From Streptomyces odonnellii (GTDB taxonomy: Bacteria > Actinomycetota > Actinomycetes > Streptomycetales > Streptomycetaceae): a stretch of 46,676 nucleotides of DNA. Within the stretch, counting starts at the first letter, position 1, and the number at the start of each line of letters is the position of its first letter. The position numbers and the translations under genes were made by a program. The stretch spans positions 1-46,676 of the forward strand of contig NZ_LATD01000017.1 of assembly GCF_000981895.1 (NCBI RefSeq). Reading direction: 5' to 3'. Positions 17,542-25,816 of this stretch are shown here, in pieces. The notes beneath the pieces were generated by a model. It did no database searches, was not told the DNA's origin, and saw nothing but the letters and a program-made list of their open reading frames with translations.

Positions 17542-18357
17542 GTGAACGCGTCCGGCCATCACACCGCGGCGGGCCGGTTCCGGCGATGGGCGCGCACGAT
17601 GGTCGCGCACCGCTTCGGGGACGCGGGGGCCCGCGACCGGGGCGGCTCGGCCCCCGAGATCTATCAGTCCTCCACCATGGGCGCCCTGCTGGACGGTGTC
17701 TACGAGGGCGAGGTCACCATCGCGGAACTGCTCACCCATGGCGACTTCGGGCTGGGTACGTTCAACCGGCTCGACGGTGAGATGGTCGTCCTCGACGGCA
17801 CCTGCTACCACCTGTGGTCGGACGGCACGGCCGCGGTCGCCGCGCCCACGGACCGCACGCCCTTCGCCGCCGTGACCCGGTTCCGGCCCGGGGCGACCAT
17901 CAAGATCACCGGGCCCACAGGCCGGGACGATGTCGTCGCCCTGATCGACAAGGCGATCCCCAGCGAGAATCTCGTCCACGCCATCCGGATCACCGGCGCC
18001 TTCGGCTCCATGCGTACACGTACCGTGATGAAGCAGAGCCCGCCCTATCCGCCCCTGGTCAAGGCCACCGAGGGCCAGGCGGAGACGCGCTTCACCGATG
18101 TGGCGGGGACGCTGGCCGGGTTCCGCTCGCCCGACTACGAGCAGGGCATCACGGTGGCCGGCTACCACCTGCACTTCCTCAACGCCGCGCGTGACGGCGG
18201 AGGCCATGCCCTGGACTTCCGGATCGACGACGGTGACATCGCCATCAGCACCGCCTCGGAGCTCCATCTGAGCCTTCCGCGGTCGGAGGAGTTCCTGACG
18301 GCCGATCTCCGCACCAGCCACCTCGGCGACCAGATCCGCCAGGCGGAAGGCGGCTGA
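17542..18357 (+). CDS. alsD: Alpha-acetolactate decarboxylase
   Basis: A 271-residue zinc enzyme that converts (S)-2-acetolactate to (R)-acetoin. Family motifs are YEGEVTIAELLTHGDFGLGTF, the DGEMVVLDGTCYHL segment and the zinc site GYHLHFLNAARDGGGH with three His residues. A Glu-containing region (ENLVHAIRITGAF) and the C-terminal TASELHLSLP follow the usual order. The start was placed at GTG 17542 because GGAGGAGGGGG precedes it with good spacing; the in-frame GTG at 17503 lacks such a site. The N-terminal 45 residues are Gly- and Arg-rich and outside the conserved fold. Co-transcription with alsS is very likely. Acetoin formation would limit acidification by pyruvate during rapid growth. 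Confidence 0.92.
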   Translation: MNASGHHTAAGRFRRWARTMVAHRFGDAGARDRGGSAPEIYQSSTMGALLDGVYEGEVTIAELLTHGDFGLGTFNRLDGEMVVLDGTCYHLWSDGTAAVAAPTDRTPFAAVTRFRPGATIKITGPTGRDDVVALIDKAIPSENLVHAIRITGAFGSMRTRTVMKQSPPYPPLVKATEGQAETRFTDVAGTLAGFRSPDYEQGITVAGYHLHFLNAARDGGGHALDFRIDDGDIAISTASELHLSLPRSEEFLTADLRTSHLGDQIRQAEGG

Positions 18358-18587
18358 CAGCGGACGGAGGGCGACTGACACCACCTCCCTCACCTTCTCC
18401 TTCCCCTTGACCGTCCCGGCCGGTCGCCGAGCCTCCCGCTCAGGCCATACCGCAAGAGATCAACAAGCGCTTACACTCGGGCCAAGGCTTTGATCGGGGC
18501 CGGACCCTGCCGGGGCACCGGACGGGTCCGGGAGTGGTACTCAGGTGTCCGCGGCACGCGGAACGCCGGTACCTGGGAGGAGTGAAG

Positions 18588-19403
18588 GTGGCACCGCAGG
18601 GCTCTCCGGACGACCGATTCAATACCGGCGAGGCGCATTCGGCGCGCGTCTACGACTACATCCTGGGCGGCAAGGACAACTATCCGGTCGACCAGGAGGC
18701 CGGTGACGCGATGTGCGAGGGATGGCCCGCGCTGCCCGTCCACATGCGTGCCAACCGGGAGTTCATGCACCGCGCGTCCCGCTATCTCGCGCGCGAACAG
18801 GGCATCCGCCAGTTCCTGGACATCGGCACCGGTCTGCCCACCTCCCCCAATGTGCACGAGGTGGTGCAGGAGGAGCGCCCGGACGCCAGGATCGTCTATG
18901 TCGACAACGACCCGATCGTGCTGGCGCACGCCCGCGCGCTTCTCACCAGCACCCCCGAGGGCCGTACCGCCTATGTCGACGCCGATATGCGGGACCCCGA
19001 GGCGATCATCAACTCCCCGCAGTTCCAGGAGTTGCTCGATCTGAAGGAGCCCGTCGGCCTGATGATCATCGGCATTCTGCACTTCATACTGGAGAATGAC
19101 GACGATCACGGTCTGGTGCGGCGGCTTCTCGATCCGCTGCCCGAGGGCAGCTTCCTGGCGATGACCATCGGGACCGCCGATTTCGCCCCGGTCGAGGTGG
19201 GCCGGGTGGCCGCCGAGTACGCGAGCCGGGGCATGCCCATGCAGCTCCGTACCCATGCCGAGGCGCTGACCTTCTTCGCCGGGCTCGACATGGTCGAACC
19301 GGGACTGACCCAGGTCCACCACTGGCGGCCCGACCCCGACCAGGAGCCCATCGACGACCGCGACATCGCCATGTACGGAGCCGTCGCCCGCAAGGGCGCC
19401 TGA
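18588..19403 (+). CDS. SAM-dependent methyltransferase, PF04672 (DUF574) family
   Basis: A 271-residue protein of the S-adenosylmethionine methyltransferase family found in many copies in Streptomyces. The diagnostic N-terminus is present: DDRFNTGEAHSARVYDYILG followed by GKDNYPVD. The SAM site is FLDIGTGLPTSPNVHEV, followed by IVYVDNDPIVLAHARALL. The C-terminal part carries VEPGLTQVHHWRPD, typical of the family. The GTG at 18588 has GGGAGGA six to seven bases upstream; a GTG at 18582 is too close to it. The substrate of this family is largely unknown. It stands alone; the next gene downstream is more than 230 bases away. Confidence 0.9.
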   Translation: MAPQGSPDDRFNTGEAHSARVYDYILGGKDNYPVDQEAGDAMCEGWPALPVHMRANREFMHRASRYLAREQGIRQFLDIGTGLPTSPNVHEVVQEERPDARIVYVDNDPIVLAHARALLTSTPEGRTAYVDADMRDPEAIINSPQFQELLDLKEPVGLMIIGILHFILENDDDHGLVRRLLDPLPEGSFLAMTIGTADFAPVEVGRVAAEYASRGMPMQLRTHAEALTFFAGLDMVEPGLTQVHHWRPDPDQEPIDDRDIAMYGAVARKGA

Positions 19404-19577
19404 CGGTACGCCCCGCGGGGCCACGCACTCGCCGCCGCACCTCCGGCCGGAACGCTCTCCCGATGCCCGCGGAGTAGTGTGAATTTATCGAGGGTATGTC
19501 GCCGTCGGCCGCTTCGCCGGGGGCGTCCTCGACGAAGTACGAGGTCGGAGGCGTGGCCCTCCAGGAGGCGTGGTCCC

Positions 19578-19658
19578 ATGATCGCGGCTGAGATGACCGG
19601 TACGGCCGGTGCGCCGGGCGTACGGACGCGGGCGGCGGCCCATGTACGCGGCGGATGA
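19578..19658 (+). other. Possible leader peptide before the NfeD-like gene
   Basis: An ATG at 19578 with a strong AGGAGG-type site (19563-19568) opens a 26-codon frame that ends at 19658, overlapping the NfeD-like start at 19642 by 17 bases. Because that downstream start has only a weak ribosome site, translation of the short frame could couple to it. An AT-rich patch around 19477-19490 (TAGTGTGAATTTATC) may hold the promoter. The peptide has no recognised homology, so this is only a candidate. Confidence 0.3.
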
Positions 19659-19863
19659 CTCCGCGCAGAGCCCGGTCGGCGCGATCGGCAGGGTCACCGT
19701 GCCCATTCCGGCGGACGGCCCCGGGGAGGTACTGGTCTCCGTACGGGGCGGCTCCGAGGCCTATGCGGCCTGGGCGGACCGCCCGCTCGGCAGAAACCTG
19801 CGTGTCATCGTCACCGAGTGCGTTTCGGCGCGCTCGGTGATCGTCGAGCCCTTTCCCGCCTGA
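19642..19863 (+). CDS. NfeD-like OB-fold protein without a membrane segment
   Basis: A 73-residue protein resembling the C-terminal OB domain of NfeD proteins: SPVGAIGRVTVPIPADGPGEV, then a YAAW element and the strand pair LRVIVTECVSARSVIVEPF. In most bacteria NfeD has membrane segments before this domain; none is seen here. It lies 75 bases upstream of a flotillin-family gene. NfeD-flotillin pairing is a well-known operon pattern, for example yuaF-floT in Bacillus, and flotillins organise membrane microdomains. The ATG at 19642 starts at the conserved part; a GTG at 19609 would add 11 residues. The ribosome site is weak. Confidence 0.75.
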   Translation: MYAADDSAQSPVGAIGRVTVPIPADGPGEVLVSVRGGSEAYAAWADRPLGRNLRVIVTECVSARSVIVEPFPA

Positions 19864-19938
19864 GATGTCCGGCCCGGTCTCTCCGCGCGCGGCACGGCCC
19901 GCGATACGGCACGACCCGTAGTACGACAGGAGTTCCTC

Positions 19939-21141
19939 ATGCTGTTCTGGCATGTTCCAGCGCCGAACGAGGCGATGCTCATCTCCGGTTCGAAACGGCA
20001 GGCGCAGGACACCCAGTTCCGGATCGTCACCGGGCACGGCAGCTTCGTCATGCCCATCAAGCAGAAGGCCCGCATGCTGTCCCTGGCCCTGCGGGAGGCG
20101 GAGATCGTCGAGGACTGCGTCACCCAGCAGGGCATCCGGCTGCGGGTCCGTGCGGTGGCCGTGTTCAAGGTCGGCGACGACGCCGTGTCCATCGCCAACG
20201 CCGCACGCCGCTTCCTCGCGGAGCAGGACCGGATGGAAGAGCTGGTGGGCCGGATCTTCGCAGGTCATCTGAGGTCCATCGTCGGCGGACTGACCGTCGA
20301 GCAGATCATCCGCGAGCGCGACCGGGTCGCCCAGGAAGTGAAGCAGGGCAGTCACAGCGAGATGGAGAAGCTGGGGATCGTCGTGGACGCGCTCCAGATC
20401 CAGGAGATCGACGACGCCACCGGCTATATCGACAATCTCGCCGCCCCGCACGCGGCGGCCGTCGCGAGCCAGGCCCGGATCGCACAGGCCAAATCGGACC
20501 AGGAAGCGGCAGAACGCGAACAGCAGGCCGCCGCACTCAAGGCCGAGTACGAACGGGACACCGCGATCAAGCGGGCCGGTTTCCACGCCGAGACGGAACA
20601 GGTCAACGCCCGCGCCGCACAGGCCGGACCACTGGCCGAGGCGCGCTACTCGCAGGAAACCATCGAGGAACAGACGGCGTTGGCCGAGCGGCAGGCCCAA
20701 CTGGCCGCACAGCGGCTGGAGGCCGAGGTCAGGCGCCCCGCCGACGCCGAGGCGTACCGGCAGCGCACCCTCGCCGAGGCCGCCCGCGACCGCGCGAAGT
20801 TCGAGGCGGACGGCGGCGCGTACACCGAGCGCACCCTCGCCCAGGCACAGGCCGACGCCAACTCCGCCCGTGCCGCGTCGCTGAAGGACGGCAACCAGGA
20901 ACTCATCGCGGCCAACCGCATCGTGGAGAATCTCCCCGCGCTCGCCGACGCGGCGTCCCGGGGCATCTCGGGTGCGAATCTGACCGTTCTGAACGGCACC
21001 GACGGCGTCAACGACATGGCGGCGGGCCTGGTGGGCCAGGGCATGGCCATCCTCAACGCGCTCAGGAACGGGGCGCCCGGAGCCGACAAGGCGGCGAGCG
21101 TGAACGGAAAGCCCTCGCTCCGCGTCACCGAGTCCAACTGA
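19939..21141 (+). CDS. Flotillin/SPFH-domain protein lacking an N-terminal anchor
   Basis: A 400-residue SPFH protein. Residues about 8 to 170 form the SPFH domain (APNEAMLISGSKRQ, then FRIVTGHGSFVMPIKQKARM, VRAVAVFKVGDD and the MEELVGRIFAGHLRSIVGGL helix). Residues about 180 to 320 form the flotillin coiled coil, very rich in Ala, Glu, Gln and Arg with AEA-type repeats. The C-terminus ends in a Gly-rich tail. Typical FloT proteins begin with a membrane hairpin; here the protein starts directly at MLFWHVPAPNE, so only that short Leu/Phe/Trp segment could touch the membrane. The ATG at 19939 follows ACAGGAG. It pairs with the NfeD-like gene upstream. Confidence 0.9.
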   Translation: MLFWHVPAPNEAMLISGSKRQAQDTQFRIVTGHGSFVMPIKQKARMLSLALREAEIVEDCVTQQGIRLRVRAVAVFKVGDDAVSIANAARRFLAEQDRMEELVGRIFAGHLRSIVGGLTVEQIIRERDRVAQEVKQGSHSEMEKLGIVVDALQIQEIDDATGYIDNLAAPHAAAVASQARIAQAKSDQEAAEREQQAAALKAEYERDTAIKRAGFHAETEQVNARAAQAGPLAEARYSQETIEEQTALAERQAQLAAQRLEAEVRRPADAEAYRQRTLAEAARDRAKFEADGGAYTERTLAQAQADANSARAASLKDGNQELIAANRIVENLPALADAASRGISGANLTVLNGTDGVNDMAAGLVGQGMAILNALRNGAPGADKAASVNGKPSLRVTESN

Positions 21142-21160
21142 GCCGACCGACCCGACCCGA

Positions 21161-21198
21161 TCGGGCCCCGGGCGACCCGACCGGGCCCCGGGGCCCGA
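21161..21198. terminator. Bidirectional terminator
   Basis: TCGGGCCCCGGG (21161-21172) and CCCGGGGCCCGA (21187-21198) form a perfect 12-bp stem with a 14-base loop between the flotillin gene and the convergent MmyB-like gene. Confidence 0.75.
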
Positions 21199-21215
21199 GC
21201 CCTGGCGCCGCGCTG

Positions 21216-22049
21216 CTACCGGTCCGGCGTCAGGTCCTGGAGGCCCACCACCCGCAGGAGTTGGAGCCGCTCGTGCGTCTCGGTACCGGGCCGGGCCGAG
21301 TGGACGATCAGGAACTGCCCCCGGTCCGGGCTCAGCAGCACCTCGCAGTCCAGATCCAGCAGCCCGACCACCGGATGCAGGAACCGCTTCACCGACGAGC
21401 GCCGCACCGCCACCTCGTGCTCCTCCCACAGCGCCGCGAACTCCTCGCTGACCGCCCGCAGATGGGCCACGAGATGCGCCGGACCCGGATCCCGCGGCCG
21501 GGCCGCCAGCACCGAGCGGAGCTGGGCCACATGCGCCCTGGCATGCTCCTCATGGGCCTCCGGCGGGAACAGCGCCCGGGACGCGGGCTCGGTGAAGTAG
21601 CGCAGGACGATGTTGCGGCCCACTTCGGACCGGCCCGTCAACGCCGCCGCCATGGCGTTCTGCGCGAGCACCTCGCCCCAGTCGCTCACCACCTGCGCGG
21701 GCGTGTCGTACAGCCGGTCCAGGATCATCATCAGCCCGGGCCGCACATGCGTGGACGCGTTGCTGTCGCGCGGCGGCTCCTCGCCGGTGAGATGGAAGAG
21801 ATGGTCCCGCTCGTCCTCGCTCAGCCGCAGCGCCCGTGCGAGCGCGGTGAGCATCTGCCGCGAGGGCCGTGAGCCCCGGCCCTGTTCGAGCCGTGTGTAG
21901 TAGTCCACGGACATCCCGGTGAGCTGGGCGACCTCCTCGCGCCGCAGTCCGGGCGTACGGCGCCGGGACCCGGCCTCCATCCCCACATCCGCGGGATCCA
22001 GCCGCGCCCGGCAGCGGCGCAGGAAATCTGCCAGCTCTTCTCGGTCCAC
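21216..22049 (-). CDS. XRE-type regulator with MmyB-like ligand domain
   Basis: A 277-residue regulator. The helix-turn-helix domain contains RTPGLRREEVAQLTGMSVDY followed by YTRLEQGRG, the exact signature of the MmyB-like group. The C-terminal domain (VVSDWGEVLAQNAMAAAL, then NIVLRYFTEPASRALF, VAHLRAVSEEFAALWEEHEV and FLHPVVGLLDLDCEVL) is the MmyB ligand-binding fold, known to bind fatty acids in a structure from this family. The GTG at 22049 has GGAGG six to ten bases upstream. It is divergent from an NAD(P)-dependent epimerase/dehydrogenase gene, a very common pairing for these regulators, so it probably controls that gene. Confidence 0.9.
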   Translation of the reverse strand: MDREELADFLRRCRARLDPADVGMEAGSRRRTPGLRREEVAQLTGMSVDYYTRLEQGRGSRPSRQMLTALARALRLSEDERDHLFHLTGEEPPRDSNASTHVRPGLMMILDRLYDTPAQVVSDWGEVLAQNAMAAALTGRSEVGRNIVLRYFTEPASRALFPPEAHEEHARAHVAQLRSVLAARPRDPGPAHLVAHLRAVSEEFAALWEEHEVAVRRSSVKRFLHPVVGLLDLDCEVLLSPDRGQFLIVHSARPGTETHERLQLLRVVGLQDLTPDR

Positions 22050-22199
22050 ACCTCCAGCATGCCGCCGGACGGCGGGCGCATCCAGGGAGAGCCGGTCCCA
22101 GGACAGGGACGTCTCTCCCTGCCGGGACGGCACCCGGCCAGGCTGGAACCGCCCGCGAAGGACTCGCGGGGCGTGACACCGGAACAGGGAGAGAAGACG

Positions 22200-23093
22200 A
22201 TGCTGACGCTGGTGACAGGTGTGACGGGGCAGGTCGGCCGCCGGTTCGTACCGAGGCTGCTCCGGCGCGCCGCCCCGGGCGACACGGTCCGGGTACTGGT
22301 ACGGGACGAGGAGCGCGGAGCGCCGTTCGCCGCGCTGGGCGCGCAGGTCGCGGTCGGTGATCTGCGGGACGAGAAGAGCCTCCCCGCGGCGCTGAACGGC
22401 GCGGACGCGGTGGTGAACATCGCGGCGGCCTTCCGCGGAGTCCCGGACGAGGAGGCCTGGTCCGTCAACCGCGACGGCGCGCTCACCCTCGGCCGGGCCG
22501 CGCGGGACAGCGGGGTGAGCCGCTTCGTACAGGTGAGCACGAACCTCGTGTACGGCGCGGGCCGGGGCAGGCCGCTCACCGAGGACGACGAGCCCGTGCC
22601 CGGCGGCCCGCTGTGGGGCGCGTACGCCCGGTCCAAGGGCGAGGCGGAGGCAGGTCTGCTCGCACTCCACAGCGGTGGCCACGACGGCGAACCCGGCGAG
22701 GACGGGCGCGGTATGACCGTACGGATCGGCACGCTCGCCTTCGTCTACGGGGACGGCGACCCGCATCTCGCCCAGGCACTCCAGTGGGCGTCCTCCTGGG
22801 CCGGCAACCAGCGGCTGCACATGGTCCACCACGCCGATGTGGCCCAGGGACTGATCCGGCTGCTGTACGCGCCCGGGACGGCGGCGGGCAAGTACAACAT
22901 CGCGGACGACGCCCCGCTGACCGCCGTGGAGGCCCATCAGATCAACGGCGTACCGCTGCCGGCGGGACTGGGCGACCGGACGGACACCGACCCCTGGTAC
23001 GGCATCGTCTCGAACCTGCGGATCCGCGACGAGCTGGGTTTCCGGCCCCTGTACCCCTCGGTCTGGACGGCCAGGGACGCGGGCGTGCTCTGA
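22200..23093 (+). CDS. NAD(P)-dependent epimerase/dehydratase (extended SDR)
   Basis: A 297-residue Rossmann-fold oxidoreductase. The cofactor motif is VTGVTGQVG at the N-terminus, and the active-site Tyr-Lys pair is YARSK. Other landmarks are VGDLRDEKSL, ADAVVNIAAAF and FVQVSTNLVYG. The protein belongs to the NAD-dependent epimerase family; the substrate, often a nucleotide sugar or a carbonyl compound, cannot be read from the sequence. The ATG at 22200 follows GGGAGAAGACG. It is divergent from the MmyB-like regulator gene, 150 bases apart, and likely regulated by it. Confidence 0.88.
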   Translation: MLTLVTGVTGQVGRRFVPRLLRRAAPGDTVRVLVRDEERGAPFAALGAQVAVGDLRDEKSLPAALNGADAVVNIAAAFRGVPDEEAWSVNRDGALTLGRAARDSGVSRFVQVSTNLVYGAGRGRPLTEDDEPVPGGPLWGAYARSKGEAEAGLLALHSGGHDGEPGEDGRGMTVRIGTLAFVYGDGDPHLAQALQWASSWAGNQRLHMVHHADVAQGLIRLLYAPGTAAGKYNIADDAPLTAVEAHQINGVPLPAGLGDRTDTDPWYGIVSNLRIRDELGFRPLYPSVWTARDAGVL

Positions 23094-23148
23094 GCACCAA
23101 GTGCCGGGCGCACGGAGTCCGGGCCCGGGGGCCGGCGTTCCGACCCGC

Positions 23149-23307
23149 TCAGCGTCCTTGCGCGGCGGTCATCGCGATGGTGATCAGCGCGAGCACCACC
23201 CACCCGAACCAGAGCCACCCGTTCCCGCCGAGCACCGCGGTGTACCCCGTCACCAGGACCAGCGCGCCGACGGTCACCACACCCATCGTCTTCGTCGAGC
23301 GGGGCAT
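23149..23307 (-). CDS. Small two-helix membrane protein, unknown function
   Basis: A 52-residue protein with two predicted membrane helices (about residues 8 to 27 and 30 to 48) separated by GGNG, and short basic ends. The ATG at 23307 has a strong GGAGGA ribosome site six bases upstream, and this supports it as a real gene. It precedes no other gene closely: the convergent epimerase gene ends 55 bases away. Function not recognised. Confidence 0.65.
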   Translation of the reverse strand: MPRSTKTMGVVTVGALVLVTGYTAVLGGNGWLWFGWVVLALITIAMTAAQGR

Positions 23308-23420
23308 CTGGGTCCTCCTCGGGGCCGGGGCCGTAGCGCCCATCGTCGCCCGCGACAGGCCTTTCGCGCTACTGGCTCCCGACTACTGACTCCCGGCCAC
23401 TGCCTATTGGCTCCGGGCGC

Positions 23421-24371
23421 CTATTGGCCCCGGGCCTGGAGCGAGGCGAGATACGCGTTGTACTCCGCCAGCTCCTTGTCACCGTCGCGGTCGGCGGCCC
23501 GGTCGGAGCGCTTCGCCTGCCGCTGTTCCGAGCGGTACCACTGGTAGACGAGCGCCAGCAGCACCAGCACCGACGGGATCTCGCTGAACGCCCACGCGAT
23601 ACCGCCCGCCGCGTTCTGATCGCTGAGGGCGTCGATTCCGAGCGAGACCGGGGGAGTGCGGTACACCGCGACCATCGGCTCGCTCGCCATCATCAGCGCG
23701 ATCCCGAAGAAGGCGTGGAAGGGCATCCCCGCGAACAGTTCCAGCATCCGCATCAGATGGTTGGGGCGGTGCGGCCCTGGGTCGACGCCCATGATCGGCC
23801 AGAAGAAGATCAGACCGACCGCGAGGAAGTGCACCATCATCGCGATGTGCCCGGCCCTGGATCCCATGAGGAAGTCGAAGAGAGGGGTGAAGTACAGCCC
23901 GTACAGGCTCGCGATGAACAGCGGGATGGTGAAGGCGGGGTGTGTGACGATCCGCACATAGCGGCTGTGCAGCACCGCGAGCAGCAGCTCACGGGGTCCC
24001 TTGCGGCCTCGGCCCGCCACCGGCAGCGCCCGCAGCGCCAGCGTCACCGGAGCGCCGAGCAGCAGCAGGATCGGCGAGACCATGCTGATCACCATGTGCT
24101 GGATCATGTGCGCGCTGAACATGACCATGCCGTAGTCGTTCAGCCCGGTGCACATCACCAGCGCCACGGTCAGCACACCGATCACAAACGCGACGGTCCG
24201 GCCGGCGGACCATTCGTCCCCGCGCCGCCGCAGCCGCAGCACCCCCGTGCCGTACAGCGCGAGTGCCAGCAGACACCCGATCAGGAAGAAGAGGTCCGGA
24301 GAGTACTCCAGGGCCCGTCCCAGCGTGAACGGCGGCAGATCCATGGTCATGCCGTGCCCGCCGTGATCCAT
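23421..24371 (-). CDS. CtaG-like cytochrome c oxidase assembly membrane protein
   Basis: A 316-residue protein with about seven membrane segments, matching the caa3-type CtaG family (PF09678). The N-terminus MDHGGHGM is His-rich and may face copper. Family features include LNDYGMVMFSAHMIQHMVIS, followed by the MVSPILLLLGAP segment, MMVHFLAVGLIFFWPIMGVD and PFHAFFGIALM. The CtaG family is linked to assembly of cytochrome c oxidase and copper handling. The C-terminal cytosolic tail is basic. The ATG at 24371 has GGGAG about nine bases upstream. It precedes the small membrane protein gene by 113 bases on the same strand. Confidence 0.9.
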   Translation of the reverse strand: MDHGGHGMTMDLPPFTLGRALEYSPDLFFLIGCLLALALYGTGVLRLRRRGDEWSAGRTVAFVIGVLTVALVMCTGLNDYGMVMFSAHMIQHMVISMVSPILLLLGAPVTLALRALPVAGRGRKGPRELLLAVLHSRYVRIVTHPAFTIPLFIASLYGLYFTPLFDFLMGSRAGHIAMMVHFLAVGLIFFWPIMGVDPGPHRPNHLMRMLELFAGMPFHAFFGIALMMASEPMVAVYRTPPVSLGIDALSDQNAAGGIAWAFSEIPSVLVLLALVYQWYRSEQRQAKRSDRAADRDGDKELAEYNAYLASLQARGQ

Positions 24372-24441
24372 CCGTGTGCTCCCACCGTGGGACGTGACTG
24401 CTCCACCCCGGCCGGATTCGCGCCGGTTGTCCGTACAGCCT

Positions 24442-24481
24442 AGAACCGCCCCCGGACACCCTGGCGGGCGGGGGCGGTTCT
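24442..24481. terminator. Terminator of the phosphofructokinase gene
   Basis: AGAACCGCCCCC (24442-24453) and GGGGGCGGTTCT (24470-24481) form a perfect 12-bp stem with a 16-base loop, in the gap after the minus-strand pfkA gene and before the next minus-strand gene. A short T-rich tail follows on the plus strand. Confidence 0.75.
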
Positions 24482-24562
24482 TCGTCGGTGGTGGCGACGG
24501 GGCGGTGGGTGCCCTGACGGCGGAAGCCGTGCCGGTCCGAGGCCCGGTCGGCGGCCGTCAGG

Positions 24563-25588
24563 TCAGAGCACGCACTCCGCCTCGGCGTACCGCTCCGCGG
24601 GCACGGTCTTGAGCGTCTCCACGGCCTGGCCCAGCGGCACCATGACGATGTCCGTGCCGCGCAGCGCGGTCATCATGCCGAACTCCCCGCGGTGCGCGGC
24701 CTCGACGGCGTGCCAGCCGAACCGGGTCGCCAGGACCCTGTCGTACGCCGTGGGGGTGCCGCCGCGCTGAACATGGCCGAGTATCACCGGCCTGGCCTCC
24801 TTGCCGAGCCGCTCCTCCAGCTCGATGGCGAGCTGCCGGGCCACCCCCGCGAACCGCTCGTGGCCGTAGATGTCCTTGCCGCCCTCGTCGAACTCCATGG
24901 AGCCCTCACGCGGCTTCGCACCCTCGGCGACCACCACGATCGCGAACCTCTTGCCCGCCGAGAACCGCTTGCCGACCAGTTCGGTCAGCTCACCTATGTC
25001 GAACGGGCGCTCCGGTACGACGATGGCGTGGGCGCCGGCGGCCATGCCGGAGTGCAGCGCGATCCACCCGGTGTGCCGGCCCATGACCTCCACGATCAGG
25101 ACCCGCTGATGGGACTCGGCGGTGGTCTTCAGCCGGTCCAGCGCCTCCGTGGCGACCCCGACGGCCGTGTCGAAGCCGAAGGTCACATCGGTGGAGGCGA
25201 TGTCGTTGTCGATGGTCTTCGGTACGCCGACGATGGGCAGCCCGGCCTCGGAGAGCAGATGGGCGGCCTTGAGGGTGCCCTCGCCGCCGATGGGGATGAT
25301 CGCGTCGAGCCCCAGGTCCGCCACATGGCCCCTGGCGCGCTCCACCCCGTCGCGGAGATGCGCGGGCTGGACCCGGGACGAGCCCAGGATCGTACCGCCG
25401 CGGGCCAGGATCCCGGCCACGGCGTCCAGATCGAGCTTGCGGTAGTCGGCCTCCAGCAGGCCCTTCCAGCCGTCGTGGAATCCGATCACCTCGTCGCCGT
25501 GGTCGACGACGGCGCGGTGCACGACGGACCTGATCACGGCGTTGAGGCCGGGGCAGTCGCCGCCTGAGGTGAGCACACCAATTCGCAT
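24563..25588 (-). CDS. pfkA: ATP-dependent 6-phosphofructokinase
   Basis: A 341-residue glycolytic kinase that phosphorylates fructose 6-phosphate. Motifs in order are GVLTSGGDCPGLNAVIRS, the nucleotide-binding GGEGTL near residue 104, PKTIDND, EVMGRHTGWIAL, and LGHVQRGGTPTAYDR near the C-terminal third. A Gly follows GGE at the position that distinguishes ATP-dependent from pyrophosphate-dependent enzymes, so ATP is expected. The start was set at the ATG at 25588, where homology begins; a longer frame upstream is unsupported. Streptomycetes carry several pfkA paralogs. The gene stands alone, downstream of gatD by 228 bases on the same strand. Confidence 0.95.
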   Translation of the reverse strand: MRIGVLTSGGDCPGLNAVIRSVVHRAVVDHGDEVIGFHDGWKGLLEADYRKLDLDAVAGILARGGTILGSSRVQPAHLRDGVERARGHVADLGLDAIIPIGGEGTLKAAHLLSEAGLPIVGVPKTIDNDIASTDVTFGFDTAVGVATEALDRLKTTAESHQRVLIVEVMGRHTGWIALHSGMAAGAHAIVVPERPFDIGELTELVGKRFSAGKRFAIVVVAEGAKPREGSMEFDEGGKDIYGHERFAGVARQLAIELEERLGKEARPVILGHVQRGGTPTAYDRVLATRFGWHAVEAAHRGEFGMMTALRGTDIVMVPLGQAVETLKTVPAERYAEAECVL

Positions 25589-25652
25589 TGCCCGGGATAC
25601 CTTTGCAACGTGGGCCGACGGCCGGACCCCATCGTCCGGACAATTCCCGGCC

Positions 25653-25682
25653 ACCCTACCGGCGGGCGGCGGGGGGACCGAA
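25653..25682 (-). promoter_or_regulatory. Possible pfkA promoter
   Basis: On the minus strand TTCGGT (25677-25682) and TAGGGT (25653-25658) are separated by 18 bases, placing a start site roughly 60 bases upstream of the pfkA ATG. Moderate match to consensus. Confidence 0.35.
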
Positions 25683-25816
25683 ACCCGCAGTCCGTCTTCT
25701 GGACACGCCTGCCGCGCCCCGACCGTGCGCCCGCGCACCTCCGACCGGGCCCGTGCGCGGGGCCCCGGCCCGCGGTTCCCGGAGGACCGGAGCGGGCCGG
25801 GGCGGAGCCGGTCGGG

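Noticed and set aside
19084..21429. A 781-codon open frame on the minus strand opposite methyltransferase and flotillin genes
   Set aside because: Composition is that of a shadow frame (Gly, Arg, His and Val rich without domains), and the plus-strand genes have clear homology.
24563..25588. Pyrophosphate-dependent phosphofructokinase
   Set aside because: Gly follows GGE at the position that carries Asp in pyrophosphate enzymes, so the ATP type is favoured.
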